Shown: in pieces, positions 5,791 to 6,174 of the stretch
Numbering within the stretch: the stretch's first letter is position 1
How the letters are laid out: every line of letters begins with the position of its first letter
Assembly (NCBI GenBank): GCA_012799255.1
Contig: JAAZLQ010000309.1
Span: forward strand, 1-6,174
Reading direction: 5' to 3'
Origin: Bacillota bacterium
GTDB taxonomy: Bacteria > Bacillota_G > Limnochordia > DTU010
Length of the DNA stretch: 6,174 nt
Made by a program: the position numbers and the translations under genes
The notes under the pieces: model-generated
Database searches by the model: none
What the model was told of the DNA's origin: nothing
What the model saw: the letters and a program-made list of their open reading frames with translations, nothing else

Positions 5791-6090
5791 TTAAATTTTG
5801 AGACGCCAGTATCGGTTATCCTCTCTGCCCATCAATTTCTCCGAGATCAAATCTCTCCTTATGGTGCAGAAATCCTCGTGAAAATCGGCGATAATAATGT
5901 TTACTTCCTTTTCGGTGTATATTCGATCCCATGCAAGCGCCTTTACTATTTCTTCCAGGGCGATGCGTTTTTTCTTCCTCTGGGTCGGAATAGACTTCAG
6001 TTTGCCATACTCAAAAAACGAGACAATGACTCTTCTTCGGTACTCTGCGTCTCTTCTCTGTATATTACGATCTGAAAAGACCACTGTCAC
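5791..6090 (-). CDS. DUF2087 domain protein, probably 5'-truncated
   Basis: 99 residues from GTG 6090. Residues about 27-96 match the DUF2087 pattern: KLKSIPTQRKKK (30-41), then YTEKEVN (58-64), FHEDF (70-74), IRRDLI (77-82) and GREDNRYWR (88-96). DUF2087 is a small, probably nucleic-acid-related domain, found alone or at the C-terminus of ArsR-type helix-turn-helix regulators. Residues 14-29 (DAEYRRRVIVSFFEYG) look like the linker that precedes DUF2087 in such fusions. The GTG has no ribosome binding site, an in-frame TAG lies 18 nt upstream, and the first codons fall within repeats that begin at 6077. It may therefore be a remnant of a longer regulator, or a stand-alone protein with a poor start. 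A strong terminator follows. The domain call is confident; whether it is expressed is uncertain. Confidence 0.75.
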   Translation of the reverse strand: MTVVFSDRNIQRRDAEYRRRVIVSFFEYGKLKSIPTQRKKKRIALEEIVKALAWDRIYTEKEVNIIIADFHEDFCTIRRDLISEKLMGREDNRYWRLKI

Positions 6091-6142
6091 GGAGAAATAA
6101 GGCCACTAAAACGGTGTGAGAAGGCCACCTTCACGGAAGAGA
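6077..6142. repeat. Three imperfect 22-bp direct repeats, possible IS21-type element end
   Basis: Units at 6077-6098, 6099-6120 and 6121-6142 share the frame AAGRCCAC at positions 1-8 and ACGG at positions 13-16. They read AAGACCACTGTCACGG, AAGGCCACTAAAACGG and AAGGCCACCTTCACGG. Series of about 20-bp GTGGCC-type repeats are known at the ends of IS21-family elements. If this is such an end, the element would lie to the right, possibly starting at TGTATATT near 6059. No transposase is in the window, so the element assignment is inference; the repeats themselves are directly visible. Confidence 0.6.
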
Positions 6143-6174
6143 AGTCCAGTCTATCTAATTACCTTGAACCAAGC

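Noticed and set aside
5361..5801. Plus-strand open frame of 146 codons
   Set aside because: It is antisense to the two-helix protein and the terminator; its composition is basic and low in recognisable structure, and the minus frame has the good start site.

Overview
The window looks like a low-GC Gram-positive (Firmicutes) chromosome, most likely an anaerobic Clostridia-type organism such as the Peptococcaceae. The reasons are strong AGGAGG-type ribosome binding sites, several TTG starts, intrinsic terminators with long U runs, and typical Firmicutes families (DUF1576, DUF2087, a COG3393-like GNAT, an ABC-2 exporter). This placement is inferred from style and gene content; there is no rRNA or other marker.

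Left part (1-2137): two divergent genes share an intergenic region of about 195 bp. A GNAT acetyltransferase is read leftwards and runs off the window. A DUF1576-type integral membrane protein with a clear internal duplication is read rightwards from a TTG start at 932. The intergenic region carries three TGAC-type repeats spaced exactly 13 bp.

Centre (2144-4863, all minus strand): this is an ABC-2 exporter operon, read right to left. A candidate promoter (about 4835-4863) is followed by a 23-codon hydrophobic ORF with a near-perfect ribosome binding site. Next comes a leader of about 107 nt with two hairpins, the second a good intrinsic terminator ending just before the next ribosome binding site. 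Then follow an ABC-2 permease, a small exported protein of unknown function, and an ABC ATPase. The last three genes overlap by 14 bp at each junction and look translationally coupled. The terminator leaves no room for a second promoter before the permease, so the leader looks like an attenuator or RNA switch. The end of the small ORF can pair with the permease ribosome binding site. This is the most interesting element of the window.

Right part (4941-6174, minus strand): from right to left there is a DUF2087 protein that is probably shortened at its 5' end, a strong intrinsic terminator, a small two-helix membrane protein of unknown function, and a VOC/glyoxalase-fold protein. At the right edge, three imperfect 22-bp direct repeats overlap the start of the DUF2087 frame. 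They resemble the multiple repeats at IS21-family ends, so a mobile element may have replaced the gene's 5' part.

No RNA genes, CRISPR arrays or transposase genes were seen. No stretch above 300 bp lacks a gene.
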